64,000 bases of DNA, from the NCBI RefSeq assembly GCF_014217685.1, contig NZ_CP043653.1, positions 500,419 to 564,418 of the forward strand, written 5' to 3'. This DNA comes from Glaciihabitans sp. INWT7 (GTDB lineage Bacteria > Actinomycetota > Actinomycetes > Actinomycetales > Microbacteriaceae). The translations under genes and the position numbers were made by a program. Below the pieces are notes generated by a model. That model had not been told where the DNA came from and made no database searches. It worked only from the letters and a program-made list of their open reading frames with translations. Below are positions 42,530 through 51,370 of the stretch, piece by piece (position 1 is the stretch's first letter; each line of letters opens with the position of its first letter).

Positions 42530-43801
42530 CTACCGCACGCCCTTGATCGGCAGGATGGCGAGACCGCCGAGCGCCGCCGCGATGGCCGAGCAGATGAAGA
42601 GGGCGGTGAACCCGCCGAGGGCGGCCACCACGAACGCGCCGAGGAGCGGAGCGAAGGCCTGGGGCACCGCGGTGGCGATGTTCATGATGCCGAGGTCCTT
42701 GCCCCGGCTGTGGGAGTCGGGCAGCACCTGGGTCGCGAGGGCCTGGTCGACGGCCATGAAGCATCCGTATCCGAGGCCGAGGAGACCCGCAGCGGCCATG
42801 GCGACGGGGAGGGCGGGCACGAAGGCGAGAAGCAGGGCGGCGAGCGCCTGCAGGTAGGCGGCGGCGTAGACGAACACCTTGCGCTGGCCGATGCGGTCGC
42901 TGAGCTTGCCGAAGCCGAGGGCCGCCGCGATGAAGAAGACCAGGTAGATCATGGTGAGCAGAAGCAGGTCGTCTTCTGCCGACTTGCCCCTCCCCAGGCC
43001 GTACATGAGGAAGTAGAGCAGCAGCGTGGTGCCGAGGGCGTTCCCGAGATTCACGAGGATGCGGCCGAGCAGTGTCCACCCGAAGTCGGGGAAGCGGATC
43101 GGGTTGATCCAGAACCCGCGGACCAGGCTCCCGAAGGTGAAGGGCGCGCGGAGTACCCGAGGCAGCACCTCATCCGGGATGAGCAGCAGGAACGGCATCA
43201 CCAAGACGATCAGCAGCACCGCCATGAGGGCGTAACCGACGAAAGTGCTGAGCACGAGAGTGAGCACGAGCACGATACCGAGGACCGTGCCGACCGCCTG
43301 GGGCGCCGACACCCACCCGGAGACGAAGCCGCGTTGGTTCACCGGCACCTGGTCGGAGATCGTGGCAGTGATGGCGGCCGAGACGATGCAGAATCCGCTG
43401 AGGGCCAGCGACCAGAAGACCCCGACTCCCGCGATCGTGGTCTGGATGCCGAGCAGGAACAGGGAGATCGCGAAGACGAGAGTGCCGATGAAGATCCACG
43501 GTCGCCGCCGGCCGAAGCGCGAAGTCGTGCGGTCGGAGAGCGCCCCGGTGACCGGGTAGACGATGAGCGCGCAGGCCCCCGCGATGCCGGAGATGATTCC
43601 GAAGGCGACGACTGTCGACACCCAATCGGTGGTGGTGAAGAGCTCGCCGATCTGTTTCGGCAGCAGAAGTTGAATGGGGGTGAGCTGCGCCATCCAGATG
43701 CCGAGCCAGGCCGTGGCGAAGAGGGTGATCCAGCGCGCCGGCACCTTCCGTCGCGGCTCGGCGAAGGGAGTGAACGCGGCGGGTAGTGCGGGTGCAGTCA
43801 T
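42530..43801 (-). CDS. MFS transporter (GPH/sugar-symporter-like)
   Basis: 423-aa, about 12 membrane segments. SRFGRRRPWIFIGTLVFA is a GPH/SLC45-like motif (G[R/K]RRPW), and KLSDRIGQRKVFVYAAAYLQ its second-half counterpart, so a glycoside or sugar substrate is more likely than drugs. Start ATG 43801. No other sugar-related gene is adjacent, so the substrate stays open. Confidence 0.87.
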   Translation of the reverse strand: MTAPALPAAFTPFAEPRRKVPARWITLFATAWLGIWMAQLTPIQLLLPKQIGELFTTTDWVSTVVAFGIISGIAGACALIVYPVTGALSDRTTSRFGRRRPWIFIGTLVFAISLFLLGIQTTIAGVGVFWSLALSGFCIVSAAITATISDQVPVNQRGFVSGWVSAPQAVGTVLGIVLVLTLVLSTFVGYALMAVLLIVLVMPFLLLIPDEVLPRVLRAPFTFGSLVRGFWINPIRFPDFGWTLLGRILVNLGNALGTTLLLYFLMYGLGRGKSAEDDLLLLTMIYLVFFIAAALGFGKLSDRIGQRKVFVYAAAYLQALAALLLAFVPALPVAMAAAGLLGLGYGCFMAVDQALATQVLPDSHSRGKDLGIMNIATAVPQAFAPLLGAFVVAALGGFTALFICSAIAAALGGLAILPIKGVR

Positions 43802-43877
43802 ACGTCAGGCTCCTCCGACGCCAGAATAGTCGCCAGTGTGCCGACGCGATGGCCCGTGGATGCCCCCAGTTCGGGAG

Positions 43878-44312
43878 CTAGCCGTCGTCCTCTGCCCGCC
43901 ACCCGGTGAACAACGCGGAAGCGTCGCTCACGAAGGTGCCGCGTGGCACGGTGCGCCCGCAGTCGTAGACGCGCAGCTTCGCCGGCTTCGAGTCGGCGAA
44001 GCGCAGCGTGATGTCGGTCGCGAGCCCCCCGGTGCACACGTCATTCAGGGTCTGGTCGAAGTTCAGGACATCGATCGAATACTTCGTGACGAGTGCGGTG
44101 AACGCGGCGATGCGTGCCGCGTCCGTCGTCTCGTGCGAGGAGGCGGTGAATCCCTCGACCGCCTTGGACTGGCTGTACTGGATGCTCGTGATCGGCGTCA
44201 GGGCGGGCCGGGATCCCGAATTGAGGCTCACGATGAGAATGACCAACGCCACGGTGACCACCGCCGCGACGACCGCGATGAGCCGCACCTGAAGCCGCGA
44301 TTGCGGCTGCAC
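43878..44312 (-). CDS. Membrane-anchored hypothetical protein (144 aa)
   Basis: A single N-terminal membrane segment (about 9-31, VRLIAVVAAVVTVALVILIV) and an extracytoplasmic domain of about 110 residues with two cysteines (DVCTGG and VYDCGR), possibly a disulfide. No family recognised. Start GTG 44312 lies 1 nt after the stop of the 48-residue membrane protein gene, so both are in one operon upstream of nothing else on this strand. Confidence 0.7.
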   Translation of the reverse strand: MQPQSRLQVRLIAVVAAVVTVALVILIVSLNSGSRPALTPITSIQYSQSKAVEGFTASSHETTDAARIAAFTALVTKYSIDVLNFDQTLNDVCTGGLATDITLRFADSKPAKLRVYDCGRTVPRGTFVSDASALFTGWRAEDDG

Positions 44313-44313
44313 G

Positions 44314-44460
44314 TCAGGCCGGTTCGATGACGGAATGGCTGCTGAGACTGCGCGAGACCTTGCCGGGATCCTTCAGGAACACGATATAGGTGAACCCCGC
44401 TGCGAGCACCACCGCGATCACGATGGCGAGGACGATCAGGATCTTGAAGGGGTTGCTCAC
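44314..44460 (-). CDS. Small single-pass membrane protein (48 aa)
   Basis: Short frame from GTG 44460 to TGA 44314: VSNPFKILIVLAIVIAVVLA... followed by AGFTYIVFLKDPGKVSRSLS.... One clear membrane segment (about 6-28), a positively charged tail. An AAAGGTAGG lies about 10 nt upstream. The directly adjacent next gene (also a single-pass membrane protein) supports it as real. Function unknown. Confidence 0.6.
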   Translation of the reverse strand: MSNPFKILIVLAIVIAVVLAAGFTYIVFLKDPGKVSRSLSSHSVIEPA

Positions 44461-44494
44461 GCAGCCAGCCTACCTTTCAGCGAGTCCGACGAAA

Positions 44495-44965
44495 TCAGCG
44501 GGACAGGCCACGGATGATGACGGCGGTGGCGAGGGCGGCCTCGGCGGCCTCCGCGCCCTTGTCCTCCTTCGACCCGGCCAGTCCGGCGCGGTCGAGTCCC
44601 TGTTGCTCGTCTTCCAGGGTGAGCACACCGAAACCGACGGGCTTGCCGGTGAGGATCGCCACCTGGGTGAGGCCGCTCGTCGCGGCATCCGACACGAACT
44701 CGAAGTGCGGGGTGCCGCCACGGATGATCACACCGAGGGCGACCACCGCATCCGCTCCTGCGTCAAGAGCTGCTTTGCTGACCACAGGAAGCTCGAAGCT
44801 GCCGGGCACGCGCAGCTCGGTCACCTCGGCGCCGGATGCCGCGAGCACTCGCCGCGCGCCTTCAAGCAGTCCGTCCGTGATTGCTTCGTGCCAGCGCCCG
44901 GCCACGATGGTGACTTTGAGGCCGGTGCCGTCGGTGATGATCTCTGGTGCTCCGTCGCCGCTCAT
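44495..44965 (-). CDS. ribH: 6,7-dimethyl-8-ribityllumazine synthase
   Basis: 156-aa icosahedral-type lumazine synthase, condensing 5-amino-6-ribitylaminouracil with dihydroxybutanone phosphate. Family motifs [29 protein letters not shown] and [27 protein letters not shown] (catalytic His in the last) are clear. ATG 44965 overlaps the ribBA stop (ATGA). Last gene of the rib operon. Confidence 0.96.
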   Translation of the reverse strand: MSGDGAPEIITDGTGLKVTIVAGRWHEAITDGLLEGARRVLAASGAEVTELRVPGSFELPVVSKAALDAGADAVVALGVIIRGGTPHFEFVSDAATSGLTQVAILTGKPVGFGVLTLEDEQQGLDRAGLAGSKEDKGAEAAEAALATAVIIRGLSR

Positions 44966-46284
44966 GCGAGGTGTCCTTTCGGGGTTTCGAGGATGCGCTG
45001 GTGTGCCCGCGCAGACCGTTCGAGTTCGGTGTCGCCACGCAATTCTGTGGTGCTGGGAAGGATGTGGCCCATGCGGTCGCGCTTCGCCTCCAGGTACTGC
45101 TCGTTGAAGTCGCCGACGCCGACCACGAGAGGCACCTGCTCGGTGACCGTGATTCCGCGGTCGCGCAGCTGGCGCAGTTTCTCCGGGTTGTTGGTGATCG
45201 CCCGTACCTCGCTGAGGCCGAGGTCCTCGAGGATCGCCACGGCCGCGCTGTAGTCGCGACCGTCGGCGGGGAAGCCGAGCGCGATGTTCGCGTCGAGGGT
45301 GTCGAGCCCGTCTTCCTGCAGGCGGTAGGCCTTCAGCTTGTTGATGAGACCGATGCCGCGCCCCTCGTGGCCGCGCATGTAGATGACGACTCCGCCTTCG
45401 GCCTGGATCTGGTCGAGGGCGGCATCCAGCTGCGGTCCGCACTCGCATTTCAGCGAGCCGAACACCTCACCGGTGAGGCACTCGGAGTGCACGCGGATCA
45501 GCGCGCCGTTCTGCGGGGTTCCGCTGATGATGGCGAGGTGGTCCGCTCCGGTCATCCGGTCCCGGTAGGCGCGGAAGCGGAACGAGCCGTGGCGCGTGGG
45601 GATGCTCGTCTCGACCTCGAAGGTCACCCTCGACGTCTCGGGAATCGGCACCGCCAGCGGCACCGCGGTATCGCAGTGCTCGGCCTGGAGGAATTCGATG
45701 AGCGATTCGATCGTGATGACCGCGATTCCCTCGCGAAGTCCGAGCTGGATGAGCTCGGGAAGGCGCATCATCTCGCCGTCTTCGGCGACGATCTCCGAGA
45801 TGGCTCCGACCGGGGTGAGACCGGCCAGCTTGAGCAGATCGACGGTCGCCTCGGTGTGCCCGTCGCGTTCCCGCACTCCGCCGTCCCGGGCCCGCAGCGG
45901 CATGATGTGGCCCGGGCGGTGCACGCTCGACGGCGTCGAGTCGAGGTTGGCGAGCACCCGCAGTGTGTGGGCGCGGTCGGCGGCGCTGATTCCGGTGCTG
46001 ATGCGATCCGCGGCGTCCACCGAGACCGTGTAGTTGGTGCCGCGCGGGTCCTCGTTGTTGACGACCATCATCGGCAGCTCGAGGCGGTCGGCGATCTCGT
46101 TCGTCATCGGGGCGCAGATGAATCCAGAGCTGTTGCGGACCAGCCACGCGAGCCATTCCTGGCTGGCGAATTCGGCCGCGAGCACGACGTCGCCTTCGTT
46201 CTCCCGGCCTTCGTCGTCCACGACGATGATCGGTTTGCCCGCCCGGAGTTCTTCGAGGGCGGTGGGGATGTCAGCGAGACTCAT
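44962..46284 (-). CDS. ribBA: Bifunctional DHBP synthase / GTP cyclohydrolase II
   Basis: 440-aa fusion supplying both riboflavin precursors. N-terminal RibB domain (about 1-205) has [12 protein letters not shown] and [15 protein letters not shown]-terminal RibA (about 210-420) has zinc cysteines in [21 protein letters not shown] and the substrate motif [20 protein letters not shown] 46284 follows GGAAGGAG by 7 nt and overlaps the ribE stop. Fused RibBA is usual in Actinobacteria. Confidence 0.96.
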   Translation of the reverse strand: MSLADIPTALEELRAGKPIIVVDDEGRENEGDVVLAAEFASQEWLAWLVRNSSGFICAPMTNEIADRLELPMMVVNNEDPRGTNYTVSVDAADRISTGISAADRAHTLRVLANLDSTPSSVHRPGHIMPLRARDGGVRERDGHTEATVDLLKLAGLTPVGAISEIVAEDGEMMRLPELIQLGLREGIAVITIESLIEFLQAEHCDTAVPLAVPIPETSRVTFEVETSIPTRHGSFRFRAYRDRMTGADHLAIISGTPQNGALIRVHSECLTGEVFGSLKCECGPQLDAALDQIQAEGGVVIYMRGHEGRGIGLINKLKAYRLQEDGLDTLDANIALGFPADGRDYSAAVAILEDLGLSEVRAITNNPEKLRQLRDRGITVTEQVPLVVGVGDFNEQYLEAKRDRMGHILPSTTELRGDTELERSARAHQRILETPKGHLA

Positions 46285-46895
46285 GACTCGCTCCTTCCGG
46301 TTGTGGCTGATGTCTCGGCGAGGCGTGCCACGTGCCGCGCCAGGATGTCGGTCTCGATGTTGACAGTGTCGCCGACGGTCTTGAGGCCGAGGGTCGTCAC
46401 GGCGAGGGTCTCCGGGATGAGGGAGACCTCGAACCAGTCCGCGCCGACGGCGCTCACGGTGAGGGAGACGCCGTCGACCGCTATCGAGCCCTTGCGGGCG
46501 ACGAGGGGAGCGACGTCCGGTGCGAGCGAGAACCGCAGCACCCGCCAGGCGCTTCCCTCGGTGATGCTGAGCAGGCTGCTCGTGCCGTCGATGTGGCCCT
46601 GCACGATGTGGCCGCCGAGCCGGTCGCCCACCTGGGCGGCGCGCTCGAGGTTGACACGGGATCCGGCCGTGACGCCCGAGAGGGTCGACATCGCGATGGT
46701 CTCGGCCATGACGTCGGCGGTGAACCAGTCCTCGCCCCTGTCCACGACGGTGAGGCAGACCCCGCTCACCGAGATCGAATCGCCGTGGCCCGCGTCCGAG
46801 ACCGCGAGCGGGCCGCGGATCGTGAGTCGCGCCGCATCCGGGGTCGGCTGCCACTCGACGACCTCGCCGAGTTCTTCGATGATTCCGGTGAACAT
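46281..46895 (-). CDS. ribE: Riboflavin synthase, alpha subunit
   Basis: 204-aa enzyme forming riboflavin from two molecules of lumazine. The two-barrel repeat is visible: MFTGIIEELGEV...SISVSGVCLTVV and SIAVDGVSLTVSAV, with GGHIVQGHIDG between them. ATG 46895 overlaps the ribD stop as TGATG; the 3' end overlaps ribBA by 4 nt. Confidence 0.96.
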   Translation of the reverse strand: MFTGIIEELGEVVEWQPTPDAARLTIRGPLAVSDAGHGDSISVSGVCLTVVDRGEDWFTADVMAETIAMSTLSGVTAGSRVNLERAAQVGDRLGGHIVQGHIDGTSSLLSITEGSAWRVLRFSLAPDVAPLVARKGSIAVDGVSLTVSAVGADWFEVSLIPETLAVTTLGLKTVGDTVNIETDILARHVARLAETSATTGRSES

Positions 46896-47938
46896 CAGGT
46901 GCCTTTCTTGGTGGAGACGTTGGCTGGTCGGGCGACGACGAGCAGGTCGTCACCCAGTGATTCGATCCGGTCGATCGAGAGACGCCGGGCGTCGCCGATC
47001 GTGCCGACACCGATGTCGGTGAGGGCGAGGCGCTCGCCGCCGAGCAGCACCGGGGCGAGGTAGACGAGGTATTCGTCGACGAGCCCCGCGGCGACGAAGG
47101 CGCTCGCCAGCGTCGGCCCGCCCTCGACGAAGACGTGACGGATGCCCCGGGCGAACAGCTGGTCGAGAATCGTCGGCAGATCCCGGCTGCCCGTGATGAT
47201 CGGGGTGCGGGGGTGTGCCATCACCCGAGAGGCCGCGGGGATCGCGCGCTCTCCGACCACCACCGGGATGGGCTGGTGCGGCATGAGTTCCCCGCCGTCT
47301 CCGCGGGCGGTGAGGCTCGGGTCGTCGGCCAGCACCGTTCCCGTGCCGACCAGGATGGCGTCGGACTGTTCCCGCTGCTCATGCACTCTCTGGCGTGCGG
47401 CGGTGCCAGTGATCCACTTGCTCGAGCCATCCGCCGCAGCGGCGCGGCCATCGAGGCTCGATGCCCACTTCACGGTGACGAACGGACGGTGCAGGCGTTC
47501 GGCGGTGAGCCATCCGCGGAGGGCTTCCGATGCCTCCTCGACGAGGACTCCGCCCTCGACCTGCACACCGGCCTCACGCAGTCGCTCTGCCCCGCCCCCG
47601 GAACGTTCTCCCGGGTCGGAAACGGCGAAGACGACACTGTCGACTCCGGCGGAGATCAATGCCTCAGAGCACGGACCCGTGAGCCCCTGGTGGTTGCAGG
47701 GCTCGAGCGTGACGATGGCGGTGAGACCCTTGGCGCTCGTCACCTGAGAGAGCGCGTCCACCTCGGCGTGGGGCGTGCCGGCTCCGCGGTGCCAGCCCTC
47801 GGCGACGATGACGCCGGAGGCATCCACCAGCACGCAGCCGACCTGCGGATTCACACCCGTCGACGGCCCGTTCGCGGCGAGAGACAGCGCATGGCGCATC
47901 AGCATCTCGTGCGCTGTGCCTGCCGATGGGGCCGTCAT
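46895..47938 (-). CDS. ribD: Bifunctional riboflavin deaminase/reductase
   Basis: 347-aa, first enzyme of the operon. N-terminal deaminase has zinc site PHAEV (H57, E59) and PCNHQGLTGPC (C81, C90); C-terminal NADPH reductase has VKWASSLDGRAAAADGSSKWITG and HVFVEGGPTLASAF. ATG 47938 gives the family-like N-terminus; in-frame ATG 48001 and GTG 48028 are earlier alternatives but would begin inside the leader that follows the RFN element. Expression is expected to be FMN-controlled. Confidence 0.92.
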   Translation of the reverse strand: MTAPSAGTAHEMLMRHALSLAANGPSTGVNPQVGCVLVDASGVIVAEGWHRGAGTPHAEVDALSQVTSAKGLTAIVTLEPCNHQGLTGPCSEALISAGVDSVVFAVSDPGERSGGGAERLREAGVQVEGGVLVEEASEALRGWLTAERLHRPFVTVKWASSLDGRAAAADGSSKWITGTAARQRVHEQREQSDAILVGTGTVLADDPSLTARGDGGELMPHQPIPVVVGERAIPAASRVMAHPRTPIITGSRDLPTILDQLFARGIRHVFVEGGPTLASAFVAAGLVDEYLVYLAPVLLGGERLALTDIGVGTIGDARRLSIDRIESLGDDLLVVARPANVSTKKGT

Positions 47939-48029
47939 CCGGAATCTCGAATCTTCGTATCGAAGACGGACTCCGGGAACGGTGTCGACGGTCGCCGACA
48001 TCGTTCGTGCGCACCCGAAGGCGAACACG

Positions 48030-48181
48030 CGTGCTTCCTCTCATCCGGACTGAGAGGCTCTTTCGAGCCTCATTACCGTCGGTCTCGGAATTCCACCGAG
48101 TCAACCGCCCCTCCGATGTTCTGGAGAAGCGGGTCGCGGACTGTCACCGCCGGTTCGGAATTCCACCGACCCCGGAGCACG
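48030..48181 (-). promoter_or_regulatory. FMN riboswitch (RFN element)
   Basis: On the minus strand the classical order is readable: GTGCTCCGGGGTCGGTG, AATTCCGAACCGGCGGTGA, AGTCCGCGACCC, a variable stem, GGTTGACTCGGTGGAATTC, GAGACCGACGGTAATG, then AGTCCGGATGAGAGGAAGC. It lies between the SorC gene and ribD, about 90 nt before the ribD start. In Actinobacteria RFN elements usually act at translation initiation or by termination; which applies here is not clear. Confidence 0.95.
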
Positions 48182-48236
48182 TACTTCTTTGGTTCAGTCT
48201 ATCCAACGTGGAGGACGCGGGGATATTCCCGGGTGC

Positions 48237-49208
48237 TCACTCCATGGCCGCGAGCTGGGTCGCCGTGACCTCGTCGACCACGAGGTCGGTGATGGCTCTG
48301 GTCGCGACCGCACCGCGGAGGGCGGGGAGCTTCGCCTGGCCGGAGACCACCGCGATTCGGCGGGGCGCCCTCATCAGCACTTCGAAAGAGGGGCCGCTCG
48401 AGCGGTCGTTGAGGGGGATGTCGTCGTGCGTGCCGTCGGCGCGGAAGAACATCGTGGCGATGTCTCCGACGACCTGCGAGCGCGAGAGCTCGTCGTAGTC
48501 GGCCCGGTCCAGATAGCCGCCGGCGTAGACATGGCTCGGCACGTCGGCGTTGGGTGATCCGATGCCGAAGACCGCGACATCCATCCGTCGCTGCACCGCG
48601 AGCACCCGTGCGGTGCTCCGCTCCCGCCAGAGGGCGTCCTTGGTGGCCGGGTCGTCGAAGAAGGCGGGCACCGGGAACTGCTGGACGGTCGCCCCGAAGG
48701 CGGAACCGAACCTGCCGATGATCTCGCTCGCATAGACCAGACCGGTGGTGTGCGCATTCCCGGCGCCGTTGAGCTGCACGACCTGGGTGTTGCGCACCGG
48801 TTTGCGTACGAGATGCCGGCTCACCGATGCGATGGTCGACCCCCAGGCGACACCGAGGATCATGTTCGAATCGACGAAATCGGTGAGAATCCGTGCAGCG
48901 GAGAGGGCGACACGATCGAGGCGGTCCACTTCGGTGGCGGCATCCCCCGCGGGCACGATGTGAGCGGTGAGCCCGTAGCGCTCGTGCAACTGGTGTTGCA
49001 ACTGGGTGAGTTGGTCGATCGGCGAGTGCAGGCGGATCTCCACAAGCCCGGAATCTCGGGCGAAAGCGATGAGACGGCTCACGGATGATCGCGAGATCTG
49101 CAGCTCGGAGGCGATGGCATCCATCGTCAGGTTCTGGATGTAGTAGAGATGAGCCGCCCGCAGCGCGTCGGCGGTGCGGCTGTCGCCGTCGCTGTCGGTG
49201 AAGTTCAT
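48237..49208 (-). CDS. SorC/DeoR-type sugar-binding transcriptional regulator
   Basis: 323-aa regulator. N-terminal helix-turn-helix YYIQNLTMDAIASELQISRSSVSRLIAFARDSGLVEIRLHSP and C-terminal sugar-phosphate-binding domain (LGVAWGSTIASVSRHL, AVFGIGSPN, GDIATMFFRADGTHDDIPLNDR) are clear. It is divergent from glpD with 56 bp between starts, so it most likely controls glpD in response to a phosphorylated polyol or sugar. ATG 49208 used; GTG 49214 possible. Confidence 0.92.
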   Translation of the reverse strand: MNFTDSDGDSRTADALRAAHLYYIQNLTMDAIASELQISRSSVSRLIAFARDSGLVEIRLHSPIDQLTQLQHQLHERYGLTAHIVPAGDAATEVDRLDRVALSAARILTDFVDSNMILGVAWGSTIASVSRHLVRKPVRNTQVVQLNGAGNAHTTGLVYASEIIGRFGSAFGATVQQFPVPAFFDDPATKDALWRERSTARVLAVQRRMDVAVFGIGSPNADVPSHVYAGGYLDRADYDELSRSQVVGDIATMFFRADGTHDDIPLNDRSSGPSFEVLMRAPRRIAVVSGQAKLPALRGAVATRAITDLVVDEVTATQLAAME

Positions 49209-49264
49209 CTGCACATCCGTTCACGGGCCATGAAAAGTCTCTCTATGCGGCGCACTATGAGTGT

Positions 49265-50971
49265 ATGACCACTTCAACCCCTCGAACCGATGTCGTTTCC
49301 CTCACCGAGCACCCGCATTCGCAGGTGCTCGTGATCGGGGGTGGCATCAACGGTGCCGCCACCTTCCGTGAACTCGCTCTCCAAGGCGTCGACGTGACGC
49401 TCATCGAGCGCTCCGACTACATCTCCGGAGCCTCCGCCGCCTCATCGCACATGATCCACGGCGGCATCCGGTATCTCGAGAATGGTGAGTTCCGACTCGT
49501 GCGCGAGGCCGTGCAGGAGCGCAACCGGCTGCTCAAGACCGCCCCGCACTACGTGAAGCCCCTCCAGACCACCATCCCGATCTTCTCGACCTTCTCCGGT
49601 GTGGCCGCGGCTCCGCTGCGCTTCCTCACCCACAAGCAGAGCAGCACCACCGAGCGCGGTGCGCTGCTCATCAAGGTGGGGCTCATCCTCTACGACTCCT
49701 TCTCGCGAGACGGGGGCAGCGTTCCGCGTCACCAGTTCCACGGCCGCCGCAAGTCGCTCGCCGACCAGCCGGCCCTCAATCCCGACCTCAAGTACACTGC
49801 GACCTACTACGACGCTGCGATGGTCAATCCCGAGCGCCTCGGCCTCGATGTGCTGCTCGATGGCGTCGCTGCGGGCGGGCGAAGCGCGAACTACGTGGAA
49901 GCCGTCGGCTCCGTCGATGGTGGAGTGCTCGTGCGCGACCGGGTCACCGGTGACGAGTTCGTGCTCACCGCAGATGTCATCGTCAACACCTCCGGCCCCT
50001 GGACCGACCTCACCAACGACGCCCTCGGTGCTCCGACCAAGTTCATGGGCGGCACCAAGGGCTCGCACATCGTGCTCGACAACCCCGAGCTGTTCGCGGC
50101 CACCAAGGGTCGCGAGCTGTTCTTCGAGAACGACGACGGCCGCATCGTGCTGATCTACCCGATCAAGGGACGCGTGCTCGTCGGCACCACCGACATGGAT
50201 GCCGACCCGCGCGACCCGATGATCGAAACCGATGACGACACCGAGTACTTCTTCAACCTCGTCTCTCACGTGTTCCCGGATGTCGCGGTCGATCGCTCGC
50301 AGATCGTCTTCACCTATGCGGGCATCCGCCCTCTTCCCCGCCACGACGACGAGGCTCCCGGCTTCGTGTCTCGCGACTATCGCATCGAGAAGGGCAGCTT
50401 CGGCGGTTCGCCGCTGCTCAGCCTCGTCGGCGGTAAGTGGACCACATTCCGCGCGCTGGGCGAGCACATGACGAACGAGGTGCTCGCCATCCTCAAGCGG
50501 GAGCGCACGGCATCCACCACCACGCTCTCCATCGGCGGAGGAGCGGGCTTCCCCACCACCGAACCCACGCGCAACGCCTGGATCCACGCCAACGCCGTCG
50601 GCGTCTCCCGCTCCTGTGTGGCCGAGCTGTTGACGCGGTACGGCACGCGGGCGACGAAGTTCATCTCGGCGATCGCCGGCACGGAGGACGCAGCACTGAA
50701 GACGACCGCGCTGTACACCACCGCCGAGCTCGACCACCTCGTTCGCACCGAGAGCGTCGTGCATCTCGACGACGTGCTTCTCCGTCGCACCGATCTCGCC
50801 TTCACCGGCGCGGTGACCGCTGCGATGATCGAAGAGCTGGCGGATGTCGTCGGCGCGAGTCTCGGCTGGACCGGCGAGCAGCGCGCCGCGGAGGTCGCCG
50901 CGACCCGTGAGACCCTCACGACGCTTCACGGTCAGGTCTTCGCCGACGAACCTTCGGTGGTCACCCAGTAG
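49265..50971 (+). CDS. glpD: Aerobic glycerol-3-phosphate dehydrogenase
   Basis: 568-aa FAD enzyme oxidising glycerol-3-phosphate to DHAP at the membrane. FAD motif VLVIGGGINGAAT (21-33), SSHMIHGGIRYLE, substrate/FAD region LVGGKWTTFRALGEHMTNEVL and a C-terminal domain are present. ATG 49265 is only a few bases after TATGAG (49255-49260), a -10-like element, so translation may begin on a leaderless mRNA. glpF/glpK are not in the window. Confidence 0.94.
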   Translation: MTTSTPRTDVVSLTEHPHSQVLVIGGGINGAATFRELALQGVDVTLIERSDYISGASAASSHMIHGGIRYLENGEFRLVREAVQERNRLLKTAPHYVKPLQTTIPIFSTFSGVAAAPLRFLTHKQSSTTERGALLIKVGLILYDSFSRDGGSVPRHQFHGRRKSLADQPALNPDLKYTATYYDAAMVNPERLGLDVLLDGVAAGGRSANYVEAVGSVDGGVLVRDRVTGDEFVLTADVIVNTSGPWTDLTNDALGAPTKFMGGTKGSHIVLDNPELFAATKGRELFFENDDGRIVLIYPIKGRVLVGTTDMDADPRDPMIETDDDTEYFFNLVSHVFPDVAVDRSQIVFTYAGIRPLPRHDDEAPGFVSRDYRIEKGSFGGSPLLSLVGGKWTTFRALGEHMTNEVLAILKRERTASTTTLSIGGGAGFPTTEPTRNAWIHANAVGVSRSCVAELLTRYGTRATKFISAIAGTEDAALKTTALYTTAELDHLVRTESVVHLDDVLLRRTDLAFTGAVTAAMIEELADVVGASLGWTGEQRAAEVAATRETLTTLHGQVFADEPSVVTQ

Positions 50972-51004
50972 CCGCGGTTGCTTCCGCCCCCTACGCCTCC
51001 TGCC

Positions 51005-51106
51005 GCATAACTCCTGCAGTTTGTGCCACTCTGCTCTGCTGGGCCCGTATCGACGGCGTTTTCGCAAGAAAGCCGAAGACTGGCGAGCAGATTGCAGGAG
51101 TTATGC
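51005..51106. repeat. Palindromic element, copy 2 (102 bp)
   Basis: Perfect terminal inverted repeat GCATAACTCCTGCA (51005-51018) / TGCAGGAGTTATGC (51093-51106); arms continue to pair imperfectly. Interior unrelated in most positions to copy 1, though it has GTTTTCGCAAGAA, resembling interior motifs of copies 3 and 4. Confidence 0.88.
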
Positions 51107-51198
51107 AACGGGGCGGTGGGGATTCCGGCCGGAACCGACACCCTGGGGTGGCGCCCGGCGGTCGAACGGACCAGAGCCCTCTCGCGAATCGCCCCTCG

Positions 51199-51290
51199 GC
51201 ATAACTCCTGCTTTTCGCGAACTGGGAGTTTGCGATGCTTGCGGCCTCGGCACGGACTGACCCGCGCAGTGCGCCGAGCCGGAGTTATGC
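51199..51290. repeat. Palindromic element, copy 3 (92 bp)
   Basis: Left end GCATAACTCCTGC (51199-51211), right end GGAGTTATGC (51281-51290); 10 bp of perfect terminal pairing, with the right arm more diverged inside (CCGGAG instead of GCAGGAG). Ends 80 bp before the nuclease start codon. Interior has CTTTTCGCGAACTGG. Confidence 0.85.
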
Positions 51291-51370
51291 ACCGGGCTGG
51301 TGAGCGCCAAGCTGTACACAGATCTGGGAGGCTCTCCCCCCAAGCCGACCGCATCGGTCACGATCCCACA

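Larger units (their letters stand above)
50972..51370. other. 399-bp intergenic region with two palindromic elements
   Basis: Between glpD and the nuclease gene. It holds element copies 2 (51005-51106) and 3 (51199-51290), 92 bp apart, and the promoter region of the nuclease gene (51291-51370). No coding sequence seen. Confidence 0.7.

Noticed and set aside
42488..43786. Long acidic plus-strand frame opposite an MFS gene
   Set aside because: Antisense artefact; the MFS protein on the minus strand has coherent membrane segments.
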